Origin: DATHGT01 sp035317605
GTDB lineage: Bacteria; Methylomirabilota; Methylomirabilia; Rokubacteriales; CSP1-6
Direction: 5' to 3'
NCBI GenBank assembly: GCA_035317605.1
Contig: DATHGT010000049.1
Coordinates: 1-18,316, forward strand
DNA: 18,316 nucleotides
Shown here: piece by piece, positions 1 through 6,947 of the stretch
Layout: every line of letters starts with the position of its first letter
Position numbering within the stretch: the stretch's first letter is position 1
Position numbers and translations under genes: made by a program
The notes under the pieces: model-generated
The model's input: only the letters and a program-made list of their open reading frames with translations
Told to the model about the DNA's origin: nothing
Databases searched by the model: none

Positions 1-116
1 TGCTGCACGGCCCGCGCGGGTCCGACCGCCCCGGTGGAAATCTGCGGTCCGAGGCCGGCCTTGTCCTCGCCGCCGAGCTGACCGAAGAACTGGTTGAGGT
101 AGCAGACGACGCGCAT
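1..116 (-). CDS. GrdB-like reductase component B subunit (5' part only)
   Basis: Only the first 38 codons are in the window; the gene runs off the left edge. The visible N-terminus, MRVVCYLNQFFGQLGGEDKA followed by GLGPQ and GAVGPARA, matches the conserved opening of GrdB-family proteins (substrate-binding selenoprotein B of glycine/sarcosine/betaine reductase), which typically begin MRVV-hydrophobic-NQFF-GGE-KA-GP. In the known systems GrdB binds the amine substrate and carries a selenocysteine in its C-terminal half. That region is outside the window, so whether a Sec (UGA) or Cys codon is present cannot be judged. The start ATG at 116 has a GAGGGA ribosome-binding site about 8 bases upstream. 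It lies 26 bp downstream of the GrdE-like gene in the same direction, as expected for an operon encoding the two parts of component B. Confidence 0.82.
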   Translation of the reverse strand, partial: MRVVCYLNQFFGQLGGEDKAGLGPQISTGAVGPARAVQ

Positions 117-142
117 GGCTTGGTCCCTCGCAGGCGTGATGC

Positions 143-1402
143 TCATTGCACCAGCGCCATCACCTTGGTGGCGCCGATCTGCTCGATGGCGCCGCACAGC
201 GTTCCATAGGTCACCCGGATCTCACCGCGCAATCGCTCGGTCAGATCGCCGGCCGCGACGACGCGCTCCATCGCGGGAAGCGTCAGCGGCTGCTGGCCGC
301 TGCCCACGTTCACGAGCGCGTCCATGCCCGGGAAGTTGAAGAGCAGCATGCCCTCGGCGCTGCCGTCGGTGGACATGTCCTCGACGACGAGCGTGGTCTT
401 GACGCCGAGCGCCTCGCACTGGGCGGCGGCCTGGGCCATGTCGACGTGCGGCGCGCCGCCGCCGATCTTGGTGAGCACGGCCCCATCGGCGCCGAGCACG
501 TTCGCCACCAGTCCCGAGGCGATCAGCGCCGAGCGCACGCGCTCGGGCTCGGTGGCCTGGGCCACGGTCGCGACCACGCCCGCGAACCACAGCGTGCGCC
601 CGTGCTGCGCGTAGAGCGCGCGGACCACCGGGTGGTTCTGCACCGCCCACGTGGTCGCGTTGCGCCCCATGAACCCGCGCACCACCGCGCCGTCGAGCAG
701 CTCGTTGGGATGCACGAGCGTGGGCAGCATCCGTCGGATCGGATCGCCGTAGAGGATGCCCTCGTCTACCCCGGTGGGCCGCTGGTGTGAGTGGATCTGG
801 CAGACGTAGGCCACTCGGGGCAGGTGAGAGAGCTCCGCGGGCGCACGGGTCGGCGCCGGCAGCTCGAACGTCTCCACCGCATCCGGCTCGCCGTCGCGCG
901 CGGTCTGCGCCAGGTAGACCGCGGCCTTGAGACCCGACATCCGGACGGCGGCCAGATACTCGGACGTGCCGATTCCCGGCGCCGCCCCCGCGGAGATCAC
1001 GAGGTTGTGGGTGCGTGCGAACTCCGAGAGCGCCGCGCCCGGCCCGTCCATGTCGATGACCGCAAGCGCGCCGGTGTTCTGCGCCTGCTGATCGGTGATC
1101 ACGACGGCGACGCCGCTCAGCGCCAGCGTGGGCCCGTCGCCGACCCGCGCCAGCGGCGTCAGCACACCCGGGAAGTCGCGCCCGTCCAGCTTCGCTCGCG
1201 GCGCGATGACGTCGAGCACGCGCCCGATGCGACACCGCTCGCCGGGATGCGCGAGATCGATCTGCACCCGCTCGAGCCGCGGATCGCCGGCCAGAAGCGC
1301 GCGAAGTCCGTCGAAATCGATCTCCAGCCGTCGTCCCGCCAACCGCGTCGCCGACGCCGCGACCACGTCGTCGACACGCGACCACCGCAACTCGAGTCGC
1401 AT
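143..1402 (-). CDS. GrdE-like subunit of glycine/sarcosine/betaine reductase component B
   Basis: A 419-residue protein, close to the ~430 residues of GrdE/GrdG pro-proteins. It opens MRLELRW and has family-like blocks: AHPGERCRIGRVLDVIAPRAK (about residues 51-71), an SGVAVVITDQQ segment (96-106), HPNELLDGAVVRG (231-243), and a C-terminal GCG-free tail ending in TLCGAIEQIGATKVM (401-415). In clostridial GrdE the chain is cut in front of an internal cysteine near residue 242 to create a pyruvoyl group. Here the matching stretch reads VRGFMGRNATTW and has no Cys; the only cysteines are at 57, 201, 329 and 403. Start 1402 is chosen because MRLEL is the family start and AGGA lies 9 bases upstream; a longer frame to 1495 would overlap the divergent antitoxin start. 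The gene precedes the GrdB-like gene. An ATP-yielding reductase role is doubtful; a related but non-pyruvoyl function is an inference. Confidence 0.82.
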   Translation of the reverse strand: MRLELRWSRVDDVVAASATRLAGRRLEIDFDGLRALLAGDPRLERVQIDLAHPGERCRIGRVLDVIAPRAKLDGRDFPGVLTPLARVGDGPTLALSGVAVVITDQQAQNTGALAVIDMDGPGAALSEFARTHNLVISAGAAPGIGTSEYLAAVRMSGLKAAVYLAQTARDGEPDAVETFELPAPTRAPAELSHLPRVAYVCQIHSHQRPTGVDEGILYGDPIRRMLPTLVHPNELLDGAVVRGFMGRNATTWAVQNHPVVRALYAQHGRTLWFAGVVATVAQATEPERVRSALIASGLVANVLGADGAVLTKIGGGAPHVDMAQAAAQCEALGVKTTLVVEDMSTDGSAEGMLLFNFPGMDALVNVGSGQQPLTLPAMERVVAAGDLTERLRGEIRVTYGTLCGAIEQIGATKVMALVQ

Positions 1403-1409
1403 GGCAGCG

Positions 1410-1438
1410 ATCCTGCCCCACCTGGTGTGGGCCGTCAA
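1410..1438 (-). promoter_or_regulatory. Putative sigma-70 promoter, possibly leaderless, for the GrdE-like gene
   Basis: On the minus strand TTGACG (1438-1433) is followed by a 17-base spacer and CAGGAT (1415-1410). The start codon begins 8 bases after the -10 element, so transcription would start at or next to the ATG and give a leaderless or near-leaderless message. The -35 matches 5 of 6 consensus bases, the -10 only 3 of 6. The AGGA inside the -10 could instead be a Shine-Dalgarno site, in which case the true promoter lies further upstream. Confidence 0.45.
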
Positions 1439-1459
1439 GGCGCGCTCGCCCGACGTGCT

Positions 1460-1481
1460 AGTCTGGTCAGAGTCTGGTCTG
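1460..1481 (+). promoter_or_regulatory. Tandem 11-bp direct repeat in front of the antitoxin gene
   Basis: The unit agtctggtcag (1460-1470) is followed directly by agtctggtctg (1471-1481); the first nine bases are identical. The repeat begins inside a TGC-TAGTCT extended -10-like sequence (1456-1464) and ends 12 bases before the antitoxin ATG. Phd/YefM antitoxins commonly bind short repeats over their own promoter, so this is a candidate autoregulatory operator. The 11-bp period would place both sites on the same face of the helix. Confidence 0.5.
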
Positions 1482-1493
1482 ATGGGGTGAGAC

Positions 1494-1733
1494 ATGAAGT
1501 CGGTCGGCGTCTACGAAGCGAAGACTCAGCTTCCGCGTCTCCTCAATCGGGTGGCCCGCGGGGAACGCATCACCATCACTCGCCATGGGGTTCCCGTTGC
1601 GGTCATCGTGCCTCCTGACGGGCACGCCAAACGTCCCCTCGGTGACGTCATCGCCGAGCTGGAAGCGTTCGGACGGGGTCGTAAACTCCGTAGCCTCTCC
1701 ATGCGGACCCTCATCGCGAGCGGGCGGCGGTGA
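1494..1733 (+). CDS. Phd/YefM-family antitoxin
   Basis: A 79-residue protein. The N-terminal 40 residues carry the Phd/YefM signature: VGVYEAKTQLPRLLNRVARG, ERITITRHGVPVAVIVP, the dimerising DNA-binding part found in type II antitoxins. The remaining ~35 residues (LGDVIAELEAFGRGRK onward) are basic and presumably form the flexible tail that wraps the toxin. The ATG at 1494 is preceded by GGGGTGAG about 5 bases upstream. The stop codon overlaps the toxin's GTG start by 4 bp (GTGA), so the two are translationally coupled. In known systems the antitoxin neutralises the toxin and, with it, represses the promoter; the direct repeat just upstream fits that. Confidence 0.88.
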   Translation: MKSVGVYEAKTQLPRLLNRVARGERITITRHGVPVAVIVPPDGHAKRPLGDVIAELEAFGRGRKLRSLSMRTLIASGRR

Positions 1734-2152
1734 GCCGGTTCGTCCTCGACTGCTCGGTCACGATGGCCTGGTGCTTCGAGAACGAGTCCGACGCCTACGC
1801 ACGCTCGGTGCTGGCCTCGATCCCCAGAGGCCCGGCCGTCGTCCCTCCGCTGTGGTTCCTGGAGGTAGCCAACGTGCTCCTGGTCGCCGAACGCCGCCGA
1901 CGCATCACCCGGATCGATGCCTCGCGATTCCTCGAGCTTCTCGCTGAGTTGCCCGTCGTCGTGGCCGAGCCCGAAGGCATCCTCGGCGTGGCGACCCTGG
2001 TCACGCTCGGTCGGGACCTGGGTCTCTCGGCCTACGATGCCTGCTATCTGCATCTGGCCCGACGCGAGCGAATGCCGCTGGCCACCCGCGATCGGGCGCT
2101 CAGGGAGGCGGCCCGACGAGCGGGCGTCGCGTTGTACGACCCCACCAGATAA
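1730..2152 (+). CDS. PIN-domain toxin (VapC-like ribonuclease)
   Basis: A 140-residue PIN-domain protein, the usual size of a VapC toxin. The acidic residues that bind the catalytic Mg2+/Mn2+ are all in place: D7 in FVLDCS, E45 in FLEVAN, D103 in SAYDACYL and D121 in ATRDRAL. Members of this family cleave RNA, often tRNA or rRNA. It starts at GTG 1730 inside the end of the antitoxin gene, with no separate strong ribosome-binding site, so it likely depends on translation of the antitoxin. The pairing of a Phd-type antitoxin with a PIN toxin is common. All catalytic residues are intact, so the toxin is probably active; its RNA target cannot be read from sequence. Confidence 0.9.
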   Translation: MSRFVLDCSVTMAWCFENESDAYARSVLASIPRGPAVVPPLWFLEVANVLLVAERRRRITRIDASRFLELLAELPVVVAEPEGILGVATLVTLGRDLGLSAYDACYLHLARRERMPLATRDRALREAARRAGVALYDPTR

Positions 2153-2207
2153 GATCGAGCGCCCATGCGGCCCGGCTGCGCACGGCGACGTGCGTCGACG
2201 AGGTCCT

Positions 2208-2225
2208 GAGAGGCGTACTCCTCTC
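2208..2225. terminator. Small hairpin between convergent genes
   Basis: GAGAGG (2208-2213) and CCTCTC (2220-2225) form a 6-bp stem with a 6-base loop, between the convergent ends of the PIN toxin and TPP-enzyme genes. There is no T-tract on either side, so intrinsic termination is unproven. Confidence 0.25.
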
Positions 2226-2245
2226 GGCCGCGCTGCGACGCCCGG

Positions 2246-3892
2246 TTAGAACGCGCGGCGGTGGGAGAACTCGATCTCCTCGCTGGTGATGAACTCCAGC
2301 AAGACCGCGCGGCCGTCGGCGTTCATCTTGCGGGCGCGCTCCAGCGCGGGGATGATCTCGGCCGGCTTCTCCACGCGCTCGGCGTAGCCGCCCATGGCCT
2401 TTCCGAGGTCGGCGTAGTTGCCGCCGATGTCGCGGGTGCGATAGCGGTCGTGGGAGACCACCAGCGCGTGGCGCTCGATGGCCATCGTGGAGTTGTTGAG
2501 AACGATCGTGGTGATGGGGATGCCGCAGCGGACGGCGGTCTCGAAGTCGAGGCCGGTCATGCCGAAGGCGGCGTCGCCCATGAAGTTGACGCAGAACTTG
2601 TCGGGCGCGGCCACCTTGGCGCCGATGTTCAGGCCCAGACCCGTGCCGAGGGCGTGGGACTTGCCCCAGCCCATGTAGCTCCGCGGCGCGGTGGCCCGAT
2701 AGAACGGCACGAGCTGCTCGCGCGGGCTGCCGGAGTCGTGGGTGACGATCGCCTCTCGGGCGTCGACGGTCTGGATGAAGTCCCACATCACGCGATAGGG
2801 CGTGATCGGCGTTTCCTGCGAGGTCAGCTTCGGCGTCCACTCGGCGAGCCATTCGGCGCGGATGCGCTTGATCTCGTCCGCCGCCGTCGACTCCCGGCGC
2901 TTGTCCTTGCCGAGCGCGTCGCGCGCGGCGTCGATGAACTGGTGCAGCACGAGCTTGGCGTCGCCGAGGATGGGATGGTCGGCGTAGTAGTTCTTGTGCA
3001 GGTCGCGCTCGTCGTTGGTGGCGTGGATGATGGTCTTGCCGGCCGGGATGTTGGTGGCCATCCCGTGCTTGGTGAAGCTGCAGCCGATGCCGAGCACCAC
3101 GTCGGCGTCCCTGAGGAAGTGGAGCACGGTCCGCGGCATCGAGCCGCTGCCGACGCCGAGGGCGAGGGCGTGATCTTCCGGGAACGCGCTCTTGCCTTCG
3201 AGCGTGGTCATGACCGGGATCCCCAGCAGCTCCGCCAGCTCGACGAGCTCCGGGGTGGCCTCGGCATTCAGCACGCCCTGGCCGGCGTGGATGATCGGTC
3301 GCCGCGCCGCCAGCAAAACACGAAGGGCGGCCTCGACGTCGCGAGCGTTGCCGGCTGAGCGCGTGGTGGTCACGGGACGATACGCGGTGACGGTGGCGTC
3401 GTTCACGTCGGTGCCAGCCACGTCGGCGGGGATCTCCACCATGACCGGGCCCGGGCGTCCGTTCTTGAGGAGATTGAACGCGCGCCGCATGACCTCCGTC
3501 ACCTGGTCGGGCTGGTTCAAGGTCTCCACGTTCTTCGTCACCGACTCGTACGCCTTCGCCGAGCTGAACAGCGGAAACACCTGGGCGCGGTCGCGCTGGT
3601 GACCGAGCGGCAGCAGCAGGATCGGCGTCGAGTCCGAATACGCGGTGGCCACCCCCGCGAACGCGTTCTCCGCCCCCGGCCCGTACTGCATCGCGAACAC
3701 GCCGGGCGTGCGGCCATTGTTGATGCGGGTGAAACCGTCGGCGATACCCACACCCACGCGCTCCTGGCGACAGAGAACCGACCTGATCCCAGCCGCCGCG
3801 GTGGCGTCGATGACCGACGTGGTGGGATAGGCGCTCAGGAACTGAACGCCCTCGCGCTTGAGGATCTCGGCGATCGCGTCGACGATTTTCAT
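2246..3892 (-). CDS. Thiamine-diphosphate-dependent enzyme, acetolactate-synthase-like
   Basis: A 548-residue protein with the three-domain order of the ALS/pyruvate oxidase/benzoylformate decarboxylase family: N-terminal pyrimidine-binding domain (about 1-165), central domain (about 185-325) and C-terminal diphosphate-binding domain (about 365-540). The catalytic Glu is E44 in CRQERVGVGIADGF. The TPP-diphosphate/Mg motif is GDA (439-441) followed by LNN at 465-467; the usual GDG third Gly is Ala. No large FAD-binding insertion or second subunit gene is evident, so it may be a decarboxylase or carboligase rather than true acetolactate synthase. It is last in the operon, 13 bp after the amidohydrolase. 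Together with the ACMSD-type enzyme and dienelactone hydrolase upstream, it suggests breakdown of a 2-oxo acid or ring-cleavage product. Substrate unknown. Confidence 0.88.
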   Translation of the reverse strand: MKIVDAIAEILKREGVQFLSAYPTTSVIDATAAAGIRSVLCRQERVGVGIADGFTRINNGRTPGVFAMQYGPGAENAFAGVATAYSDSTPILLLPLGHQRDRAQVFPLFSSAKAYESVTKNVETLNQPDQVTEVMRRAFNLLKNGRPGPVMVEIPADVAGTDVNDATVTAYRPVTTTRSAGNARDVEAALRVLLAARRPIIHAGQGVLNAEATPELVELAELLGIPVMTTLEGKSAFPEDHALALGVGSGSMPRTVLHFLRDADVVLGIGCSFTKHGMATNIPAGKTIIHATNDERDLHKNYYADHPILGDAKLVLHQFIDAARDALGKDKRRESTAADEIKRIRAEWLAEWTPKLTSQETPITPYRVMWDFIQTVDAREAIVTHDSGSPREQLVPFYRATAPRSYMGWGKSHALGTGLGLNIGAKVAAPDKFCVNFMGDAAFGMTGLDFETAVRCGIPITTIVLNNSTMAIERHALVVSHDRYRTRDIGGNYADLGKAMGGYAERVEKPAEIIPALERARKMNADGRAVLLEFITSEEIEFSHRRAF

Positions 3893-3905
3893 CGGTGATG
3901 TCTCC

Positions 3906-4901
3906 CTAAATACCCAGCAGCCGTTCGAGGTTCTTCCAGAGGATCGCGTCCTTCTCGTCCTGGGAGAGGCTCTTCATGCCGAGGACCCAGGCCACCGGCC
4001 AGTCGAGGGCCATGTCGTACGGCCAGTCCGTGCCGAACACCACGCGGTCGATGCCCACGCTGTCGATCAGGTAGCGCAGCGCGCCCTCGTCGTAGACGAT
4101 GCAGTCGTAGTAGAAGCGCGAGAGGTACGCGCTGGGCGGCTGCGTCAGGTGCTCGCGGGCCTCGCTGCGCACCATCCAGGCGTGGTCCATCCGCCCGATC
4201 CCGTAGCAGGTGTAGCCGCCCCCGTGGCCGAGCACGATCTTGAGATTGGGACACTCGTCCATGACCCCGCCGTGCACCAGCGTGGCGAACGTCACCGCGC
4301 GGTCGACGAGGTTGCCGATGCTGTTGGGCAGGTGATAGCGCTTGCTGCGCGCCGAGACCAGCGTCTCGTTGGCCTGGTGGAAGAACACGACAGCGCCCAT
4401 CTGCTCGGCGGCCCGCCAGAACGGGCGGAACTCGGGCTCTTCCAGCGTCCGGCCGTTGATGTGGTCGTTGATCTCCACGCCCTTGAGTCCGAGCTGGGTC
4501 ATGCAGCGCTCCATCTCGGCGATGGAGGCCTTGACGTCCTGCATGGGCAGGGTGCCGAGTCCGGCGAAGTGCTGGGGCCACGTCTTCGTCATGTCGCGGA
4601 TCTCGTCGTTGATGGCGCGGGAGGTTGCGACGGCAACCGGGGCGTCCAGGCCGTAGTTGTAGAACCCGACGTAGGGCGAGACCACGTGGATGTCGACGCC
4701 GAGGGAAGCCATGTCGGCCAGGCGCTGCTCGGGCGTCCAGCGGGCGCGCGGGGGCAGGGCCTGGCGCGACTTGCCGACCAGCGCGTACTCCGCGCCCTTG
4801 GCGTCGCGCTCGCGCTTGATCCCGTGCCAGTCGCCGCCGTTCTCGGTCGCCTGCCAGAAGCACTGGGGCGTGAGGTGCGCGTGAATGTCGATGCTGCGCA
4901 T
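3906..4901 (-). CDS. Amidohydrolase family 2 protein (ACMSD-like metal-dependent hydrolase/decarboxylase)
   Basis: A 331-residue TIM-barrel protein. The metal-site residues of the aminocarboxymuconate-semialdehyde decarboxylase/gamma-resorcylate decarboxylase group are present: H7 and H9 in SIDIHAHL, H175 in VVFFHQAN, H226 in IVLGHGGGY and D292 in VFGTDWPYD. Family members remove a carboxyl group from, or hydrate or hydrolyse, aromatic and muconate-type acids using one divalent metal, in the cytoplasm. The ATG at 4901 directly follows the end of the dienelactone hydrolase gene (3 bp gap), and the TPP enzyme follows 13 bp later, so the three are one transcript. The exact reaction cannot be told from motifs; a decarboxylase acting on a carboxylated aromatic or dienoic acid is the most natural guess in this context. 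Confidence 0.9.
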   Translation of the reverse strand: MRSIDIHAHLTPQCFWQATENGGDWHGIKRERDAKGAEYALVGKSRQALPPRARWTPEQRLADMASLGVDIHVVSPYVGFYNYGLDAPVAVATSRAINDEIRDMTKTWPQHFAGLGTLPMQDVKASIAEMERCMTQLGLKGVEINDHINGRTLEEPEFRPFWRAAEQMGAVVFFHQANETLVSARSKRYHLPNSIGNLVDRAVTFATLVHGGVMDECPNLKIVLGHGGGYTCYGIGRMDHAWMVRSEAREHLTQPPSAYLSRFYYDCIVYDEGALRYLIDSVGIDRVVFGTDWPYDMALDWPVAWVLGMKSLSQDEKDAILWKNLERLLGI

Positions 4902-4904
4902 GGG

Positions 4905-5672
4905 CTAGTTGTTCGCCTTGACGAATCCCTGAACTTTTCGCCACGCGTCGGCCGAGGCGTCGGCGAATTCCTCGTACTTGCGGTCGAAGAAGCTGTGGGG
5001 CGCGCCGGGGTAGACGGTGGAGTCGTGCTTGACGTTGGCCTTGCGGCACGCCTCGTTGAACTGATCGACGTCGGCCTGCGGAATCCCCTCGTCGGCGCCG
5101 CCGAACAGCGACAGCACCGCGCTCTTGTAGCGCGACACCGCGTCGATGGGCTTGGCACGGTCGGGCCAGCGCTTGAGGCCGAGCGGCCAGCCGTAGAAGC
5201 CGATCACGCCCTTGTAGTTCAGGTCGCTCGCGGCCTGGAAGTACGACAGCACGCCGCCGAAGCAGAAGCCCACCGAGAACAGCGAGCGCACCTGGCCGCC
5301 GTCCTTGCCGCGCAGGTGAGCGGCGGCGGCTGCGATGTCGGCCTGGAGCTGGTCGGGCTTGGTCAGCGGGATCTGCGACATGAAGTCGAAGCTGTCGCTG
5401 CGGTCGTCGCTCGGCGCCGTGCGCGCGAAGAAGTCGATGGCCACCGCGTCGACGCCGATCTCGGCGAACCGATCGGCCAGCTCCTTGTAATACGGATGCA
5501 GCCCGCGGACGTCGGGGATCACCACCATGCCCGCGCCGGTGGGATTGGCCGCGCGCGCCGCGTACGCCATGAACTTGGTGCCGTCCGCCGAGGTGAGCCG
5601 AAGATCCTGGCCGCCGGCCGAGCCGCCGGCGATCGGAGCGATCGGAGGATGAGAGTCATTGTCGACGCACAT
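4905..5672 (-). CDS. Dienelactone hydrolase family protein
   Basis: A 255-residue alpha/beta hydrolase. The triad is C137 in the nucleophile elbow GFCFGG, D194 in LFGGADEGIP and H226 in YPGAPHSFF, the Cys-Asp-His arrangement typical of dienelactone hydrolases; VVIPDVRGLHPYY (51-62) is the usual strand-loop after the core. The family opens the lactone ring in chlorocatechol-type pathways, though many homologues act on other esters. The N-terminus has no clear signal peptide. The start at 5672 is supported by GGGAGG six bases upstream; the open frame continues to 6770 only as the antisense shadow of the methyltransferase gene. It is the first gene of a three-gene operon, with a well-spaced promoter about 60 bp upstream. 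Confidence 0.9.
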   Translation of the reverse strand: MCVDNDSHPPIAPIAGGSAGGQDLRLTSADGTKFMAYAARAANPTGAGMVVIPDVRGLHPYYKELADRFAEIGVDAVAIDFFARTAPSDDRSDSFDFMSQIPLTKPDQLQADIAAAAAHLRGKDGGQVRSLFSVGFCFGGVLSYFQAASDLNYKGVIGFYGWPLGLKRWPDRAKPIDAVSRYKSAVLSLFGGADEGIPQADVDQFNEACRKANVKHDSTVYPGAPHSFFDRKYEEFADASADAWRKVQGFVKANN

Positions 5673-5736
5673 GAGGAACCTCCCGCGAAGCTTGTTTCCC
5701 GCCGGACCGCACCTCGGTCCACAGCCGGTGCGCGCA

Positions 5737-5765
5737 ACCTTACGGGCGCCGGTCGTCGCCGTCAA
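5737..5765 (-). promoter_or_regulatory. Putative sigma-70 promoter of the hydrolase/amidohydrolase/TPP-enzyme operon
   Basis: On the minus strand TTGACG (5765-5760), a 17-base spacer and TAAGGT (5742-5737). The -35 matches 5 of 6 consensus bases. The predicted start would give a leader of about 58 bases before the ATG at 5672, containing the GGGAGG ribosome-binding site. The same TTGACG-N17 layout occurs in front of the GrdE-like gene. Confidence 0.55.
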
Positions 5766-5866
5766 GCCGGCGACGCTCTGAAATTGGAGTGGTCGCGTGA
5801 ACGCTCGCCAGCCAGCCTTCCGCGTGGGAGAGTATCGCCTCGTGAAGCTCAAAGGCTCAGCCTGAC

Positions 5867-6116
5867 ATGGCGCGGTGGCGGCTTCGGCGCGCGGCCCTGC
5901 GTCTGCTGGCCGAGGGCGTCGCGTTTCATCGGCGCGTCGTGGTGGGCCGGCGGGCCGTGGATGCCGCAAACGTCGCGGCTCTGCGGTCGAGCGTCCTAGC
6001 GGCTCCCCGCACTCTCCGCTCCGAGCTCGGAAGCGGAAACGAACTGGCTCGTCTATCGGGGACGATTCCGGGAAGAGGTCCTGACAAAAGATCTCCGGCG
6101 CTTTCTGCGCTGGCCC
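5867..6116 (+). other. Probable 5' part of the methyltransferase gene, out of frame with the rest
   Basis: An open frame starts at ATG 5867 (MARWRLRRAALRLLAEGVA) with strongly GC-rich third positions up to about 6005, as expected for real coding. From about 6003 to 6116 coding character moves to the frame of the downstream gene, where residues such as NWLVYRGRFREEVLTKD read straight into the methyltransferase, but with no ATG, GTG or TTG start of their own after the in-frame TAG at 5997. The simplest reading is one gene from 5867 to 6884 with a single frameshift between about 6000 and 6030, by mutation or sequencing error. Confidence 0.5.
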
Positions 6117-6884
6117 GTGCTTCGGCCGATGTACAAACGCGACGCCCCGCACCTCGGGCGGTGGCTCGAATACCTCAAAGCCCACCCGGACTGGCCGTCG
6201 CGGTGGCGGCCGGCGGTGCAGGAATCCGCGGTCGGCGATCCGCGCCCGTTCTTCGGGTACCGGCCGAGTAGCGGCAACCTGCTGACCCAGGCGTATCACG
6301 TCTGCCGTTTCGAAGACGTGACCGGAGCCCGGCTGCCCGACATCGACTTCATCCTCGAGTTCGGGGGCGGTTACGGGGCGCTCTGTCGGCTCGTGCACAC
6401 GCTTGGATTTCGGGGCACGTATGCGATCTACGACTTTCCGGAGTTCTCGGCACTCCAGGAGTTCTATCTCCGGGCGCACCGGGTGTCCGTCGGTACGGGG
6501 CCCCGCATCGAGACAGACCGCCCGACGGTTGTCACGCTGTCGACGCTGGGCGAGCTCGACACATTGCTCGAGAGCCAGCGGCCGGTGCGGACGGCGTTGG
6601 TGGCCCTGTGGTCGCTCAGCGAAACGCCGTTGGCCCTGCGCGATGCCCTGATGGCGCGATTCACCGCCTTCGACGTGTTCTGTTTCGGGTATCAACCGAC
6701 GTTCGGTGAGGTGGACAACGCGGCGTGGTTCGATCTGCTGCGTCGCCGGCTCGGCGGCGTCGACTGGCACGATTTACCAGTCCAATCGCACCAAGCCTCC
6801 TCCCGTCATCTGTTCGGTGTGCGCCGAAGTCTGCCGACCGGTCGGAGTCTCGTTGCACCAGCCCGTGGGACCTCGGGATCATGA
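6117..6884 (+). CDS. Putative sugar O-methyltransferase (SAM-dependent), 5' end frameshifted
   Basis: The open frame from GTG 6117 gives 255 residues. FILEFGGGYGALCRLVHTLG (about 78-97) is a motif I glycine-rich SAM-binding loop, followed by TYAIYDFPEFSALQEFYL (101-118), the acidic strand-end region. This combination, with a preceding aromatic-rich N-terminal part and a terminal HLFGVRR, is typical of the putative sugar O-methyltransferase family related to NanM, which methylates sugars of surface polysaccharides. Coding clearly continues upstream of GTG 6117 in the same frame back to about 6003 without a usable start, and the natural N-terminus seems to lie in another frame from 5867, so the gene is probably a pseudogene or carries a sequence error. 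No other polysaccharide gene is next to it. Confidence 0.62.
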   Translation: MLRPMYKRDAPHLGRWLEYLKAHPDWPSRWRPAVQESAVGDPRPFFGYRPSSGNLLTQAYHVCRFEDVTGARLPDIDFILEFGGGYGALCRLVHTLGFRGTYAIYDFPEFSALQEFYLRAHRVSVGTGPRIETDRPTVVTLSTLGELDTLLESQRPVRTALVALWSLSETPLALRDALMARFTAFDVFCFGYQPTFGEVDNAAWFDLLRRRLGGVDWHDLPVQSHQASSRHLFGVRRSLPTGRSLVAPARGTSGS

Positions 6885-6947
6885 GGCGCGCCCTCGATGC
6901 GCGGAAACCGACCTCCGACGCTCGGCGGGGAAGCGCGAAGTCTTTCG

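Noticed and set aside
2164..2208. 14-codon ORF with a TAAGAT -10-like element just upstream, between the PIN toxin and TPP-enzyme genes
   Set aside because: It is too short, unsupported by similarity and has no ribosome-binding site. It could be the stub of a lost gene, but nothing confirms it.
5798..5865. 22-codon ORF (GTG start) ending just before the methyltransferase fragment
   Set aside because: No clear ribosome-binding site and no recognisable sequence; could equally be leader sequence.
3858..5999. 713-codon open frame on the plus strand
   Set aside because: It lies antisense to the TPP enzyme, amidohydrolase and dienelactone hydrolase, which have clear catalytic motifs. Its translation is rich in H, R, V, D and A without domains, as expected of an antisense shadow in high-GC DNA.
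5673..6770. N-terminal extension of the dienelactone hydrolase to 621 residues
   Set aside because: The extension is the antisense of the methyltransferase gene. The start at 5672 has a strong ribosome-binding site and a promoter just upstream.
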